Shown here: positions 6,830-14,549 of the stretch, one piece after another
How the letters are laid out: each line of letters begins with the position of its first letter
Position numbering within the stretch: the stretch's first letter is position 1
Source: CAJQND01 sp051010055
Lineage (GTDB): Bacteria; Pseudomonadota; Alphaproteobacteria; Rhizobiales; CAJQND01
Reading direction: 5' to 3'
NCBI GenBank assembly: GCA_051010055.1
Contig: JBPCVY010000218.1
Span: forward strand, 1 to 16,584
Length of the DNA: 16,584 nt
The notes under the pieces: generated by a model
Database searches by the model: none
The model's input: only the letters and a program-made list of their open reading frames with translations
Told to the model about the DNA's origin: nothing
Translations under genes and position numbers: made by a program

Positions 6830-8490
6830 TGACGCAGAATTTTGACTACATAGTTATTGGCGCAGGTTCTGCTGGCTCGGTGCTGGCAAGCAGGCTTTCA
6901 GAAGACGGCAAAAACACGGTTTTGGTTCTCGAATATGGCGGCACAGATGTGGGCCCACTTATCCAGATGCCGTCTGCGCTTTCCTACCCCATGAACATGA
7001 GCACATATGACTGGGGCTATTGGTCAGAACCTGAACCGCACCTTGGCGGGCGCAAGCTTGCCTGCCCGCGCGGCAAGGTGGTTGGCGGCTCATCGTCCAT
7101 CAACGGCATGGTTTATGTGCGCGGCAATGCCCGCGATTTCGATAACTGGGAAGAAAGTGGCGCCGCCGGATGGGGGTACCGCCATGTGCTGCCATATTAC
7201 AACCGCATGGAGACCAGCCATGGCGGTGAGGGCAATGGTGTTCGTGGCCATAATGGGCCGATGCACATAACCCGTGGTAAACTTTCCAACCCGCTTTACA
7301 AGGCGTTCATCGACGCTGGCGCCGAGGCGGGCTACGAAACCACTGAAGACTATAACGGCACCAAGCAGGAAGGCTTCGGGCTGATGGAAATGACAGTGTG
7401 GAAGGGCCGTCGCTGGTCCACCGCAAATGCCTATCTGCACCCAGCTTCAAAGAAAAAGAACCTGACACTTGTTACCCGCGCATTGGCGCGCCGCATTCTG
7501 GTGGAAGGCAAGCGGGCAACAGGCGTTGAGTATACCCAGCGCGGCAAGGTTCAAACCGTGCTTGCAAACAAGGAAGTGATCATTGCTGCCAGTTCCATCA
7601 ACTCGCCAAAGCTTTTGATGCTGTCGGGCATCGGCAATCAGGAACACCTTGCATCGGTCGGGGTCACCCTGGTTCATCATTTGCCGGGAGTTGGAGAAAA
7701 CCTGCAAGACCACCTGGAGCTTCTGGTCCAGCAAGAGTGCGTGCAACCGGTAACCCTGCACCCGCGCATGAACCTGTTCTCAAAGGCACTCATTGGCATG
7801 GAATGGCTGCTCAAGAAGTCCGGCCTTGGCGCAACAAACCATTTCGAAGCCGCAGGCTTCATCCGTTCAATGGCAGGCGTGGATTATCCGGATATCCAAT
7901 ATCACTTCCTACCTATTGCCATCCGCTATGACGGCAAGGTAACCAACGGAAAGCACGGCTTCCAGGCCCATGTGGGCCCGCAGCGCTCAGCATCGCGCGG
8001 CACAATCCGCCTGAGGTCCGCTGCGCCGGAAGATAATCCCGAAATCAAGTTCAACTACATGTCCCAGGAAAAGGACTGGGAAGATTTCCGCACCTGCATC
8101 CGCCTCACCCGGGAAATTTTCAGCCAGGAGAAGATGGCCCCATTTGCAGGCGAAGAGCTCACCCCGGGAGCACAACGCCAGTCGGATGAGGAACTGGATG
8201 ATTATGTACGTGAACACGTGGAAAGCGCTTATCACCCTTGCGGCACCTGTAAAATGGGTGCGGTGGACGATGCGTTGGCCGTTGTCGACCCGGAATGCCG
8301 CGTCATTGGCATGGACGGGTTGAGGGTTGTGGACAGCTCCATCATGCCGCGGATTCCAAACGGCAACCTGAACGGGCCATCAATCATGATCGGTGAAAAA
8401 GCCTCTGACATGATATTGGGGCGCGATCGACTGCCGCCATCAAATGTGGAGCCGTGGATCCACCCCAACTGGAGAAGCCAGCAACGCTGA
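6829..8490 (+). CDS. betA: choline dehydrogenase (GMC oxidoreductase)
   Basis: This 553-residue FAD enzyme oxidises choline to betaine aldehyde, and can carry on to glycine betaine, feeding electrons to the membrane chain. The dinucleotide-binding IVIGAGSAGSVLASRL lies at 8-23, the GMC signature RGKVVGGSSSINGMVYVRG at about 82-100, and the second signature around SSINSPKLLMLSGIG. The active-site segment is YHPCGTCKMG with H469, and the C-terminal NGNLNGPSIMIGEK contains N511-N515. Length matches BetA (about 556). The start at 6829 overlaps the betI stop by one base, indicating translational coupling; the longer frame to 6724 lies inside betI. No betB (betaine aldehyde dehydrogenase) or betC (choline sulfatase) is next to it, although rhizobial bet operons usually carry them. 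Confidence 0.95.
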   Translation: MTQNFDYIVIGAGSAGSVLASRLSEDGKNTVLVLEYGGTDVGPLIQMPSALSYPMNMSTYDWGYWSEPEPHLGGRKLACPRGKVVGGSSSINGMVYVRGNARDFDNWEESGAAGWGYRHVLPYYNRMETSHGGEGNGVRGHNGPMHITRGKLSNPLYKAFIDAGAEAGYETTEDYNGTKQEGFGLMEMTVWKGRRWSTANAYLHPASKKKNLTLVTRALARRILVEGKRATGVEYTQRGKVQTVLANKEVIIAASSINSPKLLMLSGIGNQEHLASVGVTLVHHLPGVGENLQDHLELLVQQECVQPVTLHPRMNLFSKALIGMEWLLKKSGLGATNHFEAAGFIRSMAGVDYPDIQYHFLPIAIRYDGKVTNGKHGFQAHVGPQRSASRGTIRLRSAAPEDNPEIKFNYMSQEKDWEDFRTCIRLTREIFSQEKMAPFAGEELTPGAQRQSDEELDDYVREHVESAYHPCGTCKMGAVDDALAVVDPECRVIGMDGLRVVDSSIMPRIPNGNLNGPSIMIGEKASDMILGRDRLPPSNVEPWIHPNWRSQQR

Positions 8491-8501
8491 TCTTCGTAAA
8501 G

Positions 8502-9365
8502 TTAGCTTGCCTCTCTGACCGCGATTTCCCGCGCCGTTTCGATATAAATTTCTCTGAAGCGGCGCGAAACCGGGCCCGGCTTGCCATCGCCAAGCTTCTG
8601 CCCGTTGATTTCGATAATCGGCATCACGAAAGTTGACGCAGACGACAAGAATGCCTCATCTGCAGCCTTCGCCTCATCGACAGTGAACGGGCGCAGTTCC
8701 ACTTTCACCTGATACTTTTCTGCAAGCTCCAGCAAAACCTTGCGGCGGATACCTGGCAAAATGGCGTTCGAAAGGGGCCGGGTGATCACTACACCATCTT
8801 TCACAATGTAGGCGCTGGAAGAGGTGCCCTCTGTCACCAGTCCGTCTTCGACCATCCAGCCTTCAGATGCGCCTTTTTCAACCGCTGCCTGCTTGGCAAT
8901 GCACTGGGCCAGGAGTGCGATTGATTTTACATCGCGGCGCTTCCAGCGAATATCTTCAACTGTGACGACTTTTACCCCGTTTTCCGCACCGGGATTGTCC
9001 AAAAGATTTTTCACCTGGGTGAATGCCATCAACGTGGTTGGCGTATCCTTTGGATAGTGGAAATCCCTGTCGGCAACACCGCGCGTTACCTGCATATAGA
9101 CGATGCCCTCGTCGAGATTGTTGCGCTCGATAATGCCATCGATCATGGCGTGCAGTTCTTCTTCGGTGCACGGCCATGCCATGCCAAGTTCGCGCAAAGA
9201 TCTGTCAAAACGCTCTACAAATGGGGCGCGGTCGAGCACCAGCCTGTCGATGACCGGCACCACTTCATAAATGCCATCCCCAAACAAGTAGCCCCTGTCG
9301 AAAATCGAGACCTTCGCCTCATCTTCATCCATAAACGCGCCATTGAGATACACCGTGCGGCCCAT
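8502..9365 (-). CDS. dat: D-amino-acid transaminase (class IV aminotransferase)
   Basis: This 287-residue fold-type IV PLP enzyme interconverts D-alanine and 2-oxoglutarate with pyruvate and D-glutamate, supplying D-amino acids for peptidoglycan or degrading them. Family features: DRGYLFGDGIYEV (23-35), the PLP lysine in IRWKRRDVKSIALL (K147), and LVTEGTSSSAYIV (176-188) with the PLP-pyridine-contacting Glu179. The DIRW-x-R-xx-VKS pattern fits D-amino-acid transaminase better than the branched-chain enzyme. The ATG at 9365 has AGGGGAAGG just upstream. It converges with betA, leaving only 11 bases between the two stop codons and no clear terminator. The upstream intergenic region is shared divergently with a small exported protein. 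Confidence 0.92.
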   Translation of the reverse strand: MGRTVYLNGAFMDEDEAKVSIFDRGYLFGDGIYEVVPVIDRLVLDRAPFVERFDRSLRELGMAWPCTEEELHAMIDGIIERNNLDEGIVYMQVTRGVADRDFHYPKDTPTTLMAFTQVKNLLDNPGAENGVKVVTVEDIRWKRRDVKSIALLAQCIAKQAAVEKGASEGWMVEDGLVTEGTSSSAYIVKDGVVITRPLSNAILPGIRRKVLLELAEKYQVKVELRPFTVDEAKAADEAFLSSASTFVMPIIEINGQKLGDGKPGPVSRRFREIYIETAREIAVREAS

Positions 9366-9542
9366 CGCCTTCCCCTAACTTGTAACCGGTTCGTCAATTG
9401 CGCGGACAAAACCACAAAACCAGCCGCCTCGTCCATCGCAATATTTGCAAATTCCCGCCAGCATCAAAATTTGCGCCGTTAACCATGATTTTCATTGCTT
9501 GGTTTGCCTGTAAATTCCCAGTTTGCGCAGAGAATTTTATGG

Positions 9543-9557
9543 TTTACATTTCGTTAA
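9543..9557 (+). promoter_or_regulatory. possible CtrA-like binding site upstream of the small exported protein gene
   Basis: TTTA (9543-9546), seven bases, then TTAA (9554-9557) matches the alphaproteobacterial CtrA consensus TTAA-N7-TTAA except at one base. A TTAACCAT half-site lies at 9480-9487. The site lies about 35-50 bases before the ATG at 9592. Short AT-rich motifs like these arise often by chance, so this is only a candidate. The 9366-9591 divergent region holds no gene. Confidence 0.25.
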
Positions 9558-9591
9558 CAGATGCGGCGAACAAGTGATTTGCGAGTATTTC

Positions 9592-9939
9592 ATGAGAAAT
9601 GGCGTACAATATCTAGCGGCAATCGCCGTTGCCGCGGGTGCCTTTGCTGTATCGGTGGGCGTATCAAGCGCAACAGATGTCATTACTTCATATGACCGGG
9701 GCTTCAGCTCCAAAAAGGTGCGGATTTTCCGCCCTCCCATTTCGCCCTCACCGCCTGATGCTGAAGAACCAGCTCCGCCGGCGCCTGAAACAAAGGTTGT
9801 CGTCAACGTGCCGGTTTATGTGCAGCGCAGACACACCAAATACAGGATGTGGTGGCCATATAGGGCAAGGGACCGTGCATTCGGCCCCAGTTACCCAGGC
9901 TTCAGAAAGGTGTATTTCGGCCCGCTCTATCCGTTCTGA
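9592..9939 (+). CDS. small exported proline- and aromatic-rich protein of unknown function
   Basis: This is a 115-residue protein I do not recognise. Residues 1-28 form a signal peptide or membrane anchor (MRNGVQ, then an Ala/Val-rich hydrophobic stretch, with likely cleavage near SSA). Next comes a short basic segment (SSKKVRIFRPP), a proline-rich linker (about 48-65, PPISPSPPDAEEPAPPAP), a beta-like KVVVNVPVYVQ, and a C-terminus rich in Arg, Tyr, Trp and Pro (RRHTKYRMWWPYRARDRAFGPSYPGF) ending in GPLYPF. It is probably periplasmic or cell-wall-associated. The start at 9592 places a Met-Arg immediately before the hydrophobic core; a TTG at 9523 would give a longer, less typical signal peptide. 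Divergent from the D-amino-acid transaminase gene, it lies 70 bases before the stress-protein gene. Confidence 0.7.
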   Translation: MRNGVQYLAAIAVAAGAFAVSVGVSSATDVITSYDRGFSSKKVRIFRPPISPSPPDAEEPAPPAPETKVVVNVPVYVQRRHTKYRMWWPYRARDRAFGPSYPGFRKVYFGPLYPF

Positions 9940-10009
9940 GTGGCCGGGTGCCTTGCCATGACAACCTGCAGCCAATAAGCTCAAAGAAAAAAGCGGGAGG
10001 AAGTGGCAG

Positions 10010-10528
10010 GTGATTAGCAAAATTCTCGTGCCTGTTGACGGCTCGCCATACTCAATAAGAGCGGTCGAGTTGGCAGCCGACATTGCGTCCAAATACGAAG
10101 CTGAAGTGATATTGCTCCACGTTTTGCTGCGCGGGCATGTTCCAGCTGGCTTGCGCAAAGCGCTAGAAGTGGAGCTCAGTCCGAAAAAATCGCGCCCGGA
10201 AAATCTCGTCGTCATTCCGCAGGAAATCATGGCGCGGGTGGAGGACAAGAACACCGCCACCCTTTCCGCCGACGCCCTAGATTTCATCGCCAAGCATGTG
10301 CTCTCGCGAGTTAAGCAGATTTGCAAGGAAAAGGGCGTCATGAAGGTCACCGAACGGGTGGAAGAGGGCAACCCTGCCCGGCACATCTTAGGTGTTGCTG
10401 AGGCAAGCCATGTGGACATGATTGTAATGGGCACCCGGGGGTTGAGCGAACTCAAAGGCATGCTGGTTGGCAGCGTCTCAAGCAAGGTGAGCCACTTGTG
10501 TTCGTGTACGTGCGTCACCGTAAAATAA
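10010..10528 (+). CDS. universal stress protein, UspA family
   Basis: This 172-residue cytoplasmic protein has one Usp domain. It begins KILVPVDGSPYSIRAVELA (4-22) with the ATP-contacting Asp10, and ends with the nucleotide-binding pattern G-x2-G-x9-G-S as GTRGLSELKGMLVGS (141-155). This makes it the ATP-binding class. It is about 25-30 residues longer than a typical UspA because of an extended charged loop (about 41-85, RGHVPAGLRKALE through EDKNTATLS). The C-terminus SHLCSCTCVTVK holds three closely spaced Cys residues where most family members have a PCPVLVV-type strand. The start is GTG at 10010 with a strong GGGAGG nine bases upstream. It probably shares a transcript with the cytochrome gene 34 bases downstream. 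Confidence 0.9.
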   Translation: MISKILVPVDGSPYSIRAVELAADIASKYEAEVILLHVLLRGHVPAGLRKALEVELSPKKSRPENLVVIPQEIMARVEDKNTATLSADALDFIAKHVLSRVKQICKEKGVMKVTERVEEGNPARHILGVAEASHVDMIVMGTRGLSELKGMLVGSVSSKVSHLCSCTCVTVK

Positions 10529-10562
10529 GCTTTTGAGCGAATTTTGAGGGCTGGGGGAAACA

Positions 10563-11411
10563 ATGAGAGTTATAGCGATTGCTTGCGTGCTTTTGTTCAG
10601 CGCGCCGTTTGCGTATGCCGAAACCCTGTTGGAGCGCGGCACTTATTTGATGAAATCTGTGGTGGCATGTGGAAACTGCCACACACCGCAAACACCGAAA
10701 GGCCCAGCTGCTGGCATGGAACTTGCCGGCCAGTTGGTGTTGAAGGAAAAGCATTTCACCGCATATGCGCCGAACATTACCTCAGATAAGGAACATGGCA
10801 TCGGCAGCTGGACGGATGAGGAAATCATCACCGCCATACGGGAAGGAAAACGCCCGGACGGCTCGCTCATTGGCCCGCCCATGCCTTTTGAAACCTACAA
10901 AGACATTTCTGACAGGGATGCCAAGGCAATCGTCGCCTATCTAAGGACCGTGAAACCGAACCCCAACAAGGTACCGAATTCTGAGTACAATATTCCTTTG
11001 CCGCCCGCATGGGGCCCGCCTATAAAGTCGGTTAGAGAGCCTGACCGCAACGACCAGGTAAAGTATGGCGAATATCTTGTGAACGCTCTTGGCCACTGCA
11101 CCGCATGCCACTCCCCGCTTATGAAAGGGGCGCCTGACCTTGAACATCAGCTCGGCGCCGGCGGGCAGAAAATACCGGGACCATGGGGCGTTGCGGTGAC
11201 ATCAAACATAACTCCGCATGCCGACGGAATTTCAGACTACTCTGATGAAGATATCGCCAACGCAATTACCAAGGGTGTGCGCCCGGATGGCTCCAAACTC
11301 AGCCCCCCAATGGGCTTTTGGTATTACAAGAACATTTCACCGGACGACATAAAGGCGATTATTGCCTATCTGCGCCAGCTGGAACCAAAGCCAAGCCCGA
11401 AAGGGGGATGA
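10563..11411 (+). CDS. exported dihaem cytochrome c
   Basis: This is a 282-residue periplasmic c-type cytochrome. A signal peptide (MRVIAIACVLLFSAPFAYA, 1-19) is followed by two similar cytochrome c domains. The first has CGNCH (36-40) and a probable axial Met in GPPMPFETY (M107). The second has CTACH (179-183) and PPMGFWYY (M250). Both domains repeat a segment of the type KRPDGS/VRPDGS before the Met, so the gene is an internal duplication of about 143 residues. Proteins of this kind accept electrons from membrane dehydrogenases such as alcohol, aldehyde, gluconate or nicotinate dehydrogenases. No dehydrogenase partner is adjacent, so the donor is unknown. The ATG at 10563 has GGGGGAA eight bases upstream. 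It is convergent with the MATE gene, with three bases between the stop codons. Confidence 0.93.
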   Translation: MRVIAIACVLLFSAPFAYAETLLERGTYLMKSVVACGNCHTPQTPKGPAAGMELAGQLVLKEKHFTAYAPNITSDKEHGIGSWTDEEIITAIREGKRPDGSLIGPPMPFETYKDISDRDAKAIVAYLRTVKPNPNKVPNSEYNIPLPPAWGPPIKSVREPDRNDQVKYGEYLVNALGHCTACHSPLMKGAPDLEHQLGAGGQKIPGPWGVAVTSNITPHADGISDYSDEDIANAITKGVRPDGSKLSPPMGFWYYKNISPDDIKAIIAYLRQLEPKPSPKGG

Positions 11412-11414
11412 AGG

Positions 11415-12809
11415 CTAACCGCACCGCTGGGAAGATAACCTGAAAAAGCGCCATGTCAGCGCGGTGGCTGCAATCGTGAGCCCCACAACAAGCCCCCACC
11501 ACAGGCCAGGCGATTTATAGTCAAACACGAATGCCAGCACATAGCCGCTGCCGATACCAAATCCCCAATAGCTGATGGCGGCAATCCACATGGGCACAAA
11601 GGTGTCTTTCAGCCCGCGCAAGGCGCGTGTGGATATGGACTGGATGCCATCTGAAACCTGGAAAGCCGCCGCGATGGCAAACAGCGTCACCGCCAGCGAC
11701 ACCACTTCGGCATTCTTCGGGTCGTGCACGTCGATGAAGATACTGGCAAGCTCCTTCGGGAAAACCAGGAAGATGACAACACCAGCACTCATCAGCACAA
11801 AGCCCATGGCAAGGGCAACGAAACCTGCTTGCCGGGCGCTCTTCGGGGCGGTTCTTCCAATGTGATAGGAAACCCGCAATGCCGCCGCCTCGCCAATGGA
11901 GAAAACGGCGATGTAGACAACGACGACCGAACTGGTAACCACAAGGTTCGCCGCCAAGGCCGTTGCGCCAAATGTACCGACCATTATGGCGATTACCGCA
12001 AACAATCCGCTCTCAAGGGCGGTGATAGCGCCGACGGGAAGACCGAGCTTGAAAATCTCCCTCACAACGCCCCAGTCAATTTTGTGGATGTTCACCAACA
12101 GGGAATAGTCCTTCAGCCCCTGAGCGCGCAGAACATGAAAGGTCAGGGCGATAAACATCACATAAGAAACAATTGAAGTTGCAAGGCCAGCGCCAGCCAC
12201 CCCCATCTGGGGCATGCCGAACTCGCCGAACACCAGTGAATAGGTCAGCAACGCATTCATGAACACGGTTGAAACCGTGATGATGAGAACCGGGCGTAAT
12301 CGTTCCAGGGCCGCCAGAAACTGGCGCAATACTGTGAACCAGAGATAGGGCAATATGCTCCACGTGGCAAAGCTCAGGTAGGTTTTACCGAATGCAAGGA
12401 CCTGCGGGTCCTGCCCGGTATAAGACAGAAGCTCCGGCAGAAAAAAGCAAAGGGCCGTGGTGGGTAAGCCAACGATGAGGGCAACCCAGAGACCCTGGCG
12501 CACTTGCGAGCGGATGCGGTCGTTTTCGCCTGCACCGACGCAGCGGGCAACCAGAACCCCCACCACCGCCACAACGGCCATGGATGCAACCGCCGCCTCG
12601 AACATCAAGTCGCCAGCCAGGCCCACCGCTGCCAGTTCGACACTGCCAAGGCGGCCAACAATAATCCTGTCGGTGAGCACCATGGCATGTTCTGACAGGT
12701 AGGCAGATGCAAGCGGCACGGCGATATACAGCGTCGAGCGCGCCTCACGCCATGGCGTCGGGGTATACCCCGCAGGTGCATCACCTGCTGGCCTGTCTAC
12801 CATTGCCAT
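11415..12809 (-). CDS. MATE-family multidrug/sodium-coupled efflux transporter
   Basis: This 464-residue inner-membrane protein has about twelve hydrophobic helices in two related halves. Typical MATE features are the N-terminal YIAVPLASAYLSEHAMVLTD (28-47), VGRLGSVELAAVGLAG (51-66), VARCVGAGENDRIR (87-100) and GVAGAGLATSIVSY near the middle, followed by a central loop and a similar second half. Length agrees with NorM-like pumps (about 450-470). It would expel cationic or aromatic compounds using a Na+ or H+ gradient; the substrate cannot be predicted. The start at 12809 has CAGG about 8 bases upstream; a second Met codon at 12803 is also possible. It follows the aminotransferase gene on the same strand after about 60 bases with no evident terminator, so co-transcription is possible. 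Confidence 0.92.
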   Translation of the reverse strand: MAMVDRPAGDAPAGYTPTPWREARSTLYIAVPLASAYLSEHAMVLTDRIIVGRLGSVELAAVGLAGDLMFEAAVASMAVVAVVGVLVARCVGAGENDRIRSQVRQGLWVALIVGLPTTALCFFLPELLSYTGQDPQVLAFGKTYLSFATWSILPYLWFTVLRQFLAALERLRPVLIITVSTVFMNALLTYSLVFGEFGMPQMGVAGAGLATSIVSYVMFIALTFHVLRAQGLKDYSLLVNIHKIDWGVVREIFKLGLPVGAITALESGLFAVIAIMVGTFGATALAANLVVTSSVVVVYIAVFSIGEAAALRVSYHIGRTAPKSARQAGFVALAMGFVLMSAGVVIFLVFPKELASIFIDVHDPKNAEVVSLAVTLFAIAAAFQVSDGIQSISTRALRGLKDTFVPMWIAAISYWGFGIGSGYVLAFVFDYKSPGLWWGLVVGLTIAATALTWRFFRLSSQRCG

Positions 12810-12869
12810 TGAAAAAACCTGATCAGAACTACCGGGACGTTCTAGTTTGTAGTGACAGTCTAGCCTCTA

Positions 12870-14048
12870 TCACGCGGGAGTTGCGTTTTCCAGAAATTCC
12901 CCGACGCGATCCATGGCCTCATTTATGGCTTCGGTGCTGGCGGCATATGAGACCCGCAAATAACCTCTCCCATTATCACCGAAGCTTTCGCCATGCATCA
13001 GCGCAACCCCTGCTTCTTCAAGCAGCCTGCTGGCAAGTTCCAGGCTCGGCCAGCCCGTGCCCTTGATGTTCGGAAACGCATAAAAGGCCCCGCCAGGCAA
13101 CTTGCAAGTGACGCCGGGCAAGGCGTTCAATCTGTCAATGACAACGCCGCGCCGGGCCCTGAAAATTTCCCGGAACTCATCGATAGGCTCCATTGGCCCG
13201 GTGATGGCCGCAAGCGCGGTTGTTTGCGCAACTCCGTTCACGCATGAATGATTGATGGTAATCAGCTTGCGCACATGGTCGATAAGATGGGCCGGCCAAA
13301 CCCCGTAGCCAAGCCGCCATCCGGTCATGGCAAAGGTTTTTGACCAGCCATCCAATAGCACCACCCTGTCGCGCAACTCAGGCACCTGCATAAGGCTGGC
13401 CGGGCCGCCATCATAAATTTGCTGAGAATAGATTTCATCGGAAAGCACTGCTACATGAGGCAGCGCCAAAAGCCCCTCGGCAAGCTTGTCGAGCTCGTGC
13501 TTTGGTACAACGCCGCCGGTAGGGTTGGCGGGCGAGTTGAGGATGATGAGGCGCGTTTGCGGCGTAATCAGGGAGAGGACTTCCTCTGCATCAAACGCAA
13601 AATCATTCTCCTCGCGGATGGGATAAGGCACCGCGGTTGCGCCAGTAAAACGCACCGCCTCACGATAGGGAGGAAAGCCGGGATCGGGATAAAGGATTTC
13701 CGTTCCCGGGCCGCCGAAAAGGCCACATGCGAAGAATATGGTTACCTTGCCGCCAGGAACCACAATCACTTCATCTGCGCGCGCCTCTATGCCAAGCCGC
13801 TCAGAAACATGCGCAGCCACAGCTTCGCGCAAAACCGGCATGCCCACCGGTGAAGTGTAGCCGTGCGGGCCTTCGCGCGCGGCCCGTTCGGCAGCTTCCA
13901 GAATATGGGCAGGCGGATCAAAATCCGGCTGGCCGATGCCAAGATTGATTATCGAGCGCCCTTGCGCGGCAAGGGCAGCTGCCCTGTCAGAAACGGCGAA
14001 TGCGCCTTCTTCCTCAAGCCGAATTGCGTTTGGATTAAGTGCAACCAA
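12870..14048 (-). CDS. PLP-dependent class I/II aminotransferase (AspC-like)
   Basis: This protein of about 392 residues is an aspartate-aminotransferase-fold enzyme of the class I gamma type. It shows LGIGQPDFDPP near the N-terminus, GGKVTIFFACGLFGGPG (the phosphate-binding region), LNSPANPTGG (Asn175), LSDEIYSQQIY (Asp204, Tyr207), the PLP lysine in GWSKTFAMTGWRLGYG (K237) and the substrate Arg in GYLRVSYA (R365). The amino-acid substrate cannot be told. There is no ATG near the N-terminus. A TTG at 14060 lies directly against the GGAGG at 14061-14065, too close for use, so the TTG at 14048 with a 12-base spacing was preferred; the longer form would add MKSS. The ribosome site lies within the last codons of the upstream CoxG-family gene, implying coupled translation. 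Confidence 0.9.
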   Translation of the reverse strand: MVALNPNAIRLEEEGAFAVSDRAAALAAQGRSIINLGIGQPDFDPPAHILEAAERAAREGPHGYTSPVGMPVLREAVAAHVSERLGIEARADEVIVVPGGKVTIFFACGLFGGPGTEILYPDPGFPPYREAVRFTGATAVPYPIREENDFAFDAEEVLSLITPQTRLIILNSPANPTGGVVPKHELDKLAEGLLALPHVAVLSDEIYSQQIYDGGPASLMQVPELRDRVVLLDGWSKTFAMTGWRLGYGVWPAHLIDHVRKLITINHSCVNGVAQTTALAAITGPMEPIDEFREIFRARRGVVIDRLNALPGVTCKLPGGAFYAFPNIKGTGWPSLELASRLLEEAGVALMHGESFGDNGRGYLRVSYAASTEAINEAMDRVGEFLENATPA

Positions 14049-14056
14049 AGAAGACT

Positions 14057-14497
14057 TCAACCTCCAACTTTTTGTGAGAACGCAGAGAAGAACTTAGCCG
14101 CCAGCTTTTTCGCCGTCGAGCTGATGAGGCGTGAACCAATTTGCGCGATTTTCCCGCCCACCTGCGCATTCACCTTATAACTCAGTAGCGTGCCGCCATC
14201 TGCTTCGGCAAGGGTGACATCTGCCCCGCCTTTCGCATGGCCCGCTACACCGCCCTCGCCTTGACCGGATATGGTGTAGCTTTTCGGCGGGTTGATATTG
14301 CTCAAGGTCACGGCGCCCTTGAATTTTGCTTTAACCGGACCGATTTTTGTCGTCACTCTTGCATTGAACTCGGTCGGGGAAACCATTTCGAATTCATCGC
14401 AACCGGGAATGCATTGCTCCAGCACTGCAGGATCGTTCAGCGCCGCCCAGACTTCTTCACGCGGCGCAGGAATGTTGTATTCGCCTTTTAATTCCAT
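14057..14497 (-). CDS. CoxG-family SRPBCC protein (CO dehydrogenase subunit G-like)
   Basis: This 146-residue START/SRPBCC-fold protein has the CoxG pattern: MELKGEYNIPAPREEVWAAL at the start, NDPAVLEQCIPGCDEF (21-36), a central GPVKAKFKGAVTL (53-65), the Gly-rich GQGEGGVAGHAKGGADVTL (78-96), and YKVNAQVGGKIAQIGSRLI before the C-terminal helix. In carboxydotrophs CoxG anchors or helps mature the molybdenum CO dehydrogenase, but most CoxG homologues stand apart from it. No molybdenum hydroxylase subunit genes are seen here. The ATG at 14497 was chosen as the start of family homology; the frame stays open to 14644 across the divergent gene. It is the first gene of a minus-strand pair, with its stop codon beside the aminotransferase start. 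Confidence 0.88.
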   Translation of the reverse strand: MELKGEYNIPAPREEVWAALNDPAVLEQCIPGCDEFEMVSPTEFNARVTTKIGPVKAKFKGAVTLSNINPPKSYTISGQGEGGVAGHAKGGADVTLAEADGGTLLSYKVNAQVGGKIAQIGSRLISSTAKKLAAKFFSAFSQKVGG

Positions 14498-14509
14498 AAT
14501 TTCTGGACC

Positions 14510-14548
14510 TATAGTTTTAATGAAGGGGTTTTTAAGTTCAGGTTGAAC
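14510..14548 (+). promoter_or_regulatory. divergent control region: TATAGT box and dyad over the CXXCW gene ribosome site
   Basis: The 52 bases between the divergent CoxG and CXXCW genes contain TATAGT (14510-14515), a good -10 candidate on the plus strand, and the perfect dyad GTTCA-GGT-TGAAC (14536-14548) ending one base before the ATG at 14550. The only Shine-Dalgarno-like bases (AGG) sit in the centre of this dyad, so it could act as an operator or as an RNA hairpin at the ribosome site. No good -35 was found. Confidence 0.35.
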
Positions 14549-14549
14549 A

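Noticed and set aside
9748..10563. Minus-strand open frame of 271 codons opposite the small exported protein and Usp genes
   Set aside because: Usp on the other strand has unmistakable motifs; the antisense product is low-complexity and Ser/Leu-rich with no recognisable family.
14057..14497. A true carbon monoxide dehydrogenase locus
   Set aside because: Only the CoxG-family protein is present; no CoxL, CoxM or CoxS-type genes are seen in the window.
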